Positions 60,101 to 64,000 of a stretch of DNA of 64,000 nt are shown here, piece by piece. Every line of letters starts with the position of its first letter. The first letter of the stretch is position 1. A program made the position numbers and the translations under genes. The notes beneath the pieces were generated by a model. It did not search any database. It had not been told where the DNA came from and saw only the letters and a program-made list of their open reading frames with translations. The stretch spans positions 263,280,624 through 263,344,623 of the forward strand of contig NC_081406.1 of NCBI RefSeq assembly GCF_030272615.1. The letters run 5' to 3'. Origin of the DNA: Cryptomeria japonica. Lineage: Eukaryota > Streptophyta > Pinopsida > Cupressales > Cupressaceae.

Positions 60101-60781
60101 TCAACCTCAAAGTAAGATGCACTGCCAACTACATCACCTAGAGTTAGCCGGCCTTTAATACAATGTGCTTACCCCAATGGCCTGTTTTGCTTGTTGAACT
60201 TGAAACTACATCATCTTTAAAATAAGTATGCTAAATATTTATTGCAATTTATGAATCTTTGTTACTCTATGCCTAAATATATTTTTTCTTATATTTGTCT
60301 TAGTTGTAACTTGTGACTACCTTTTAAAAAATATATTTATGTGTCAAGATATATTAACCTTATACTATATATTTTGTCTTTAACCTTGACAATGCTTTGA
60401 TGCAAATAAATTTTGCTAAATTGTCAAAGGAACGCAAGCAAAAATGACAGTAAAACCTCTGTTTCTTTTTACTATTCATCAATATCTCCCTTAGGAATAT
60501 TCTCAGAGAAGGCTGTTTGGGGCACAATCAAATACTATTCAGTTTGAACATCCTTTACTTATTTAAAGGAATAACATATTTTTTTGTTTCATACAGGTGC
60601 TTTTGTTGGATTGTCACTAGAGGGAAATATTGTTGCTTTACGATCAAAGACAAACACACTATTCTATGGGGATCCATATCTTACACCTACTGATATTCTC
60701 CTCGGTTCAGTGGAAAGCCCAAGGGCAGCAGCACCTTTATACAATGCTTTGAATGATCTGTTTCAGTGTTTGGAAGGATGA
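57168..60781 (+). CDS. RING-FYVE-SYLF (Ysc84-type) protein, five coding exons, 551 aa
   Basis: Coding exons 57168-57284, 57530-58486, 58647-58847, 58959-59154 and 60597-60781 join in frame across GT-AG introns of 245, 160, 111 and 1442 bp. The start is the first ATG after a CTTCAG acceptor; an upstream UTR exon is likely. Residues 10-54 form a RING-like finger split by intron 1 (CVVCMEDL, TCGHNGCLECL, then CPLCRTPF). Residues 238-300 are a FYVE finger (WVPDS, GRHHCRFCGG, RVCDLC), a PI3P-binding endosomal module. Residues ~305-551 are a SYLF/DUF500 lipid-binding domain (LQGAKGLAILTVAKAGMVLT, SFGLGWGAQVGGELTDFVIV, GAFVGLSLEGN). The linker has a duplicated GRNI-x2-PHQEE unit. FYVE-SYLF proteins are known in plants; a membrane-trafficking or ubiquitin role is inference. 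No stops or frameshifts. Confidence 0.92.
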
Positions 60782-61420
60782 TATATACACCTGTAAATCT
60801 GTAAATTTTTTAAAAAGTTCTGTTTAAGCTCTTACAATGTCAATAGCTGTACAAGATGTAAGAAATATTTTTAGTGGTAATTGCAATGGCGAAATGCCAT
60901 GAGATATCACTGATATTGTGCCCTTTGTGAAACAGTTGCTTGAAAATATAGTTTGATGTTACTGCCCATTGAAATTGCTTGGAACCTGCTTTCATTTGAA
61001 GCGGATGTGCAATGATATTACAGTTTACTTTTATCTGCAGTGTCCTGTACTAGTCTGGCATTTTTACAATTTGTTAGGTAAATTGCTGGACTGGGGGAAT
61101 ATTTCAATCGTCCTTAACTACATGAAATTAGATTGGAGTGCAAGATGATTTTCAGTTAAAAGAATACACGAGGGAATTTCAAAAGTTTTTTTCTTAAATT
61201 GTCTCATAAATTTCTCATACTTGCATGAAAAATGTTTCCTCGGTATGAAGGTTTTGTCAGAAGTTGCAAATTCCGTTTCTGTTCTGCACATAGCGTTCAA
61301 CTCAGTGTGCATATTTGTGCGGGATTTAAGAAATGAAAATAATTAACAATAGTACTCACATGTCCTGGAATTTGCTGACTGACTGATTTCTAAAGTTTAT
61401 ATTCCTTGACTCATTTTTAT
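60782..61420. other. 3' UTR and downstream spacer
   Basis: T-rich sequence after the TGA at 60779-60781. No further gene is supported; a cleavage site could not be assigned. Confidence 0.4.
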
Positions 61421-61426
61421 GTATTG

Positions 61427-61625
61427 AAAAATTGCTGACTTGCAGCATAAAGCATGATCTGCTTATATCAAGCATAAAATTATCGCATTTGAAATGTTTT
61501 TTTGTTTTTGTTTGCTCTTATGATACAGTGCTGTTTTTTGAAAAATTGCCGACTTGCAGGTTAAAGCATGATCTGCTTCTATTAAGCATAAACTTATCGC
61601 ATTTGAAATGTTGATTTTTTGTTGG
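61427..61625 (+). repeat. 114-bp tandem duplication
   Basis: ATTGCTGACTTGCAG (61431) and ATTGCCGACTTGCAG (61545) begin two similar copies that share AAAGCATGATCTGCTT and TATCGCATTTGAAATG. Confidence 0.85.
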
Positions 61626-62079
61626 CTAAAAGAGCAATTCTTTGATCTTAAAAAAACACATTTCAATTATAAGTATCAAAGCTAAATACTGCAAACCACG
61701 ATTAGAAGTAAAAATTCAAAAAAAACAAAAAAACATTTGTAGATATAAAAGTAATCTAAGTCGAGAGGTGTTCTAAGTAACATTATGTTTATTTTATGTT
61801 TTTAATCACATGGCCGATTATATTCTTGAAATTAAATATAATTATAAACATCTACGGTGCATTAAATAACAGTTTTTTCAAAAAAGTAAAATTTATTTGA
61901 AAGTAAACAATGCAGTAAAATAAAATAAAATAAATCTTAATTAGATAAAATTAAATAATGCTTATATGAACAAAAATAGTTCATCAAATGGAAATAAAAA
62001 GTAAATAGATTTAAAGTAATATGAAAAGCTATTAAAGTAATAACTTTTGAAATAAAAATAACTAGCAATTGCATCTTGG
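61626..62079. other. AT-rich spacer
   Basis: A-rich sequence with no supported gene or repeat structure beyond short A runs. Confidence 0.5.
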
Positions 62080-62693
62080 TGTGCAATGGGTATGCTGAAA
62101 AGGTGTAGAAGGTCAATTTAGGAAAATTGTTGAATTTGTTTTTAACGTACATTTGTGTAATATGTGAGGTCAATTGGTAGGTTATCAAATAAATAATGTT
62201 GTTTTTGCAGTAAAGGTCTCAATGGAGATGTCATAGCTTCAGATAAACTATGCATTCAATTATAGGGATCCATCCATGACTAAAAAAACTCTAAATCAAG
62301 AAGATAATGAGGCTCCATTACTAATAAGTTCATGTTAGTTTTGCGATAGAGAGAGAGGGAGAAGAGAAAGAGAGAGTGAGGAGATAGAGATAGGGATGGG
62401 GCATAGATAGAAGAGAGAAATATTGTGGGAACATGAAAGAGGGAGAGATAAAAGGATAAAGATATAGATATGAAGTGCTATAGAGAGAGAGGTGGAGAGA
62501 TATGGAAAGATAATGAGATAAAGATAGAGGGGGAGATAAAGGGAAAAAAATGGAGAGATATGGAAAGATAATGAGATAAAGATAGAGGGGGAGATAAAGG
62601 AAGAAATATGGGGAGATTAAGATATAGAAGTATAGGAAAAGGGAGATGAAGAGAGATAGATGGATAGATAGAGTGATGTATCTATATATGGAG

Positions 62694-62695
<2 letters not shown>

Positions 62696-62771
<76 letters not shown>
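62696..62771 (+). repeat. (GA)n microsatellite 1
   Basis: About 75 bp of uninterrupted AG dinucleotides in the first unit. Confidence 0.97.
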
Positions 62772-62773
<2 letters not shown>

Positions 62774-63421
62774 AGAAGAAAAAGTGAAAGAAATAGAGAT
62801 ATATGGGAAGAGAAAGGGAGAGGGAAATAAAGAAAGAGATATCTAGGATAGGGAGGGAGTAAGATTGGGAGATATTGAAAGAAATAGAGATAGATTAGAT
62901 AGAGTGAAGGAGATAAATAGGGAGAGATATAGGTGGGGAGGGAGAGAGAGAGATATATAGATTGTGGTATAGAGAGATAGAAAGGGAGAGAGCATTGCCA
63001 TTTAGTAATGGGTACACTAAAGAGTTGTGGAAGGTCTATTGAGGAAAAAATTACTCTATGTATTGCATTTATTTGTACAACATATGAGGTCAATTGGTAA
63101 TAGTTTTAGAATTTGATATTTTTTGTGCAACAAAGTTCTCAGTTGAAAAGTGATAGCTTAAAAAGAACTCTGCATCCACTTCAAGGATCCAAAGACGTGA
63201 GATAATTAAATCTCTAAATCAGAAATATAATCAACCTTCATTATCAATAGGCTCGTGTTATATTTGCAACAAGGAGAGGGAGGTATAGAGATAAAAGAGG
63301 AAGAGATAGAGGGAGGGAAAGAGATGGAGAGATACATATGTAGAGAAAGAGAGATAAATATGTAGAGATGGAGAGAGAGACAAAATGAAAGAGAGATATC
63401 TAGAAAGATAATGGTAGATGT

Positions 63422-63428
63422 GGAGAGA

Positions 63429-63495
<67 letters not shown>

Positions 63496-63498
63496 GGA
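63422..63498 (+). repeat. (GA)n microsatellite 2 followed by poly-G
   Basis: About 60 bp of AG dinucleotides with one AC interruption run straight into about 13 G residues before ATAGAGC. Confidence 0.97.
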
Positions 63499-63626
63499 TA
63501 GAGCTATATAGAGCGAGAAAGATAGAGAGTTAGAGATAGTGTCATTGATAGGGAGGGACAAACAAGGGCTCCATGTATATGAGGGAGGAAGAGAGAGACA
63601 AAGAGGGATATATATATACAAAGAAG

Positions 63627-63672
<46 letters not shown>
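63627..63672 (+). repeat. (GA)n microsatellite 3
   Basis: About 45 bp of AG dinucleotides at the end of the purine-rich region. Confidence 0.97.
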
Positions 63673-63674
<2 letters not shown>

Positions 63675-63779
63675 ACAATTGACAAAGCATTCTCTTATGG
63701 TGATTTTTATTTTTTTACATGGATTGAGTCTATTAAGGAATGATTTTTTTTGTCATCTTTGACTTTCAAAATGTTGTTA

Positions 63780-63935
63780 AAAGAATTAAGTGAGGTTCTT
63801 CCTTTGTCTATTATTATTATTTTTTAGTTAATAGATTATTATTTTTATTATTCTATTACTATTTTATTATTATTATATTCTTATTATATTATTAATAGTA
63901 TATTTTCATTATTATATTATATTAAATGTACGATG
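63780..63935 (+). repeat. TTA-rich simple sequence
   Basis: Irregular TTA/TAT repeats (TATTATTATTATTTTTTAGT, ATTATTATTATATTCTTATT) near the window edge. Confidence 0.8.
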
Positions 63936-64000
63936 TTGAAACCCTAAAGCATCTTGAAATAAGAAAAGTTGTGCCTGTGGTTAAAAACCTCAAATCCTCG

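Larger units (their letters stand above)
62080..63680 (+). repeat. ~915-bp tandem duplication with purine-rich (GA)n arrays
   Basis: The unique leader of the unit (GTGTAGAAGGTCAATTTAGG near 62105, ATATGTGAGGTCAATTGGTA near 62160, CATAGCTTCAGATAAACT near 62232) recurs diverged near 63023, 63079 and 63147. Each leader is followed by several hundred bases of GAGATAGA-type purine repeat. A 58-bp sub-duplication (TGGAGAGATATGGAAAGATA) sits at 62493 and 62551. Open frames within are repeat-encoded and not genes. Confidence 0.8.

Noticed and set aside
62617-63690. Open frames of 66-158 codons in the purine-rich block
   Set aside because: They translate (GA)n/(CT)n repeat as Arg-Glu or Ser-Leu runs; no domain, no start context.

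Overview
This looks like nuclear DNA from a land plant. It holds a RING-FYVE-SYLF gene of plant type with GT-AG introns, several layers of Copia LTR retrotransposons with initiator-Met primer sites, and degraded TTTAGGG-like (plant telomere type) repeats. The low gene density, old and mutated retroelements and long unassigned spacers suggest a large genome, perhaps a gymnosperm; that last step is inference.

Layout. (1) 1-6.6 kb: relic of an intron-containing En/Spm (CACTA)-associated transposase gene with a tandem exon duplication, a degenerate CG-bearing repeat, and the 3' end of a Copia element with its LTR. (2) 6.8-11.8 kb: a solo Copia LTR, a pyrimidine-rich block with a long (CT)n run, telomere-like GGGTTTA-rich sequence, and a ~357-bp tandem satellite. 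(3) 11.8-40.3 kb: a nested stack. Element A (LTRs 11784-13154 and 38912-40285, no recognisable pol) splits the satellite, which resumes at 40286. Inside A lie Copia element B (14316-28875, minus), which itself contains Copia element C (16157-23738, plus) and solo LTR D (24883-25990). A also contains solo LTRs H (30540-31568) and E (31681-32844) and the 4.25-kb unit G (32918-37170). (4) 41.3-50.2 kb: a truncated Copia element J (plus), interrupted by element I (42920-49909, minus). Element I has LTRs, a primer site and a polypurine tract, a coiled-coil and multi-zinc-knuckle Gag, and a long unidentified reading frame in place of pol. (5) 50.2-61.4 kb: AT-rich spacer, then the one well-supported host gene (57168-60781, five coding exons, 551 aa). 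(6) 61.4-64 kb: local duplications and a ~915-bp tandem duplication rich in (GA)n.

Most coding sequence belongs to decayed selfish elements with stops and frameshifts; only the RING-FYVE-SYLF gene appears intact. Target-site duplications read by eye support the insertions: D and G have perfect 5-bp repeats; B, C, H and I match at 4 of 5; A is weak; E and F are unresolved. The most unusual items are element I, the palindromic repeat hit three times by LTR elements, and one U5 sequence motif shared by every Copia LTR family in the window.
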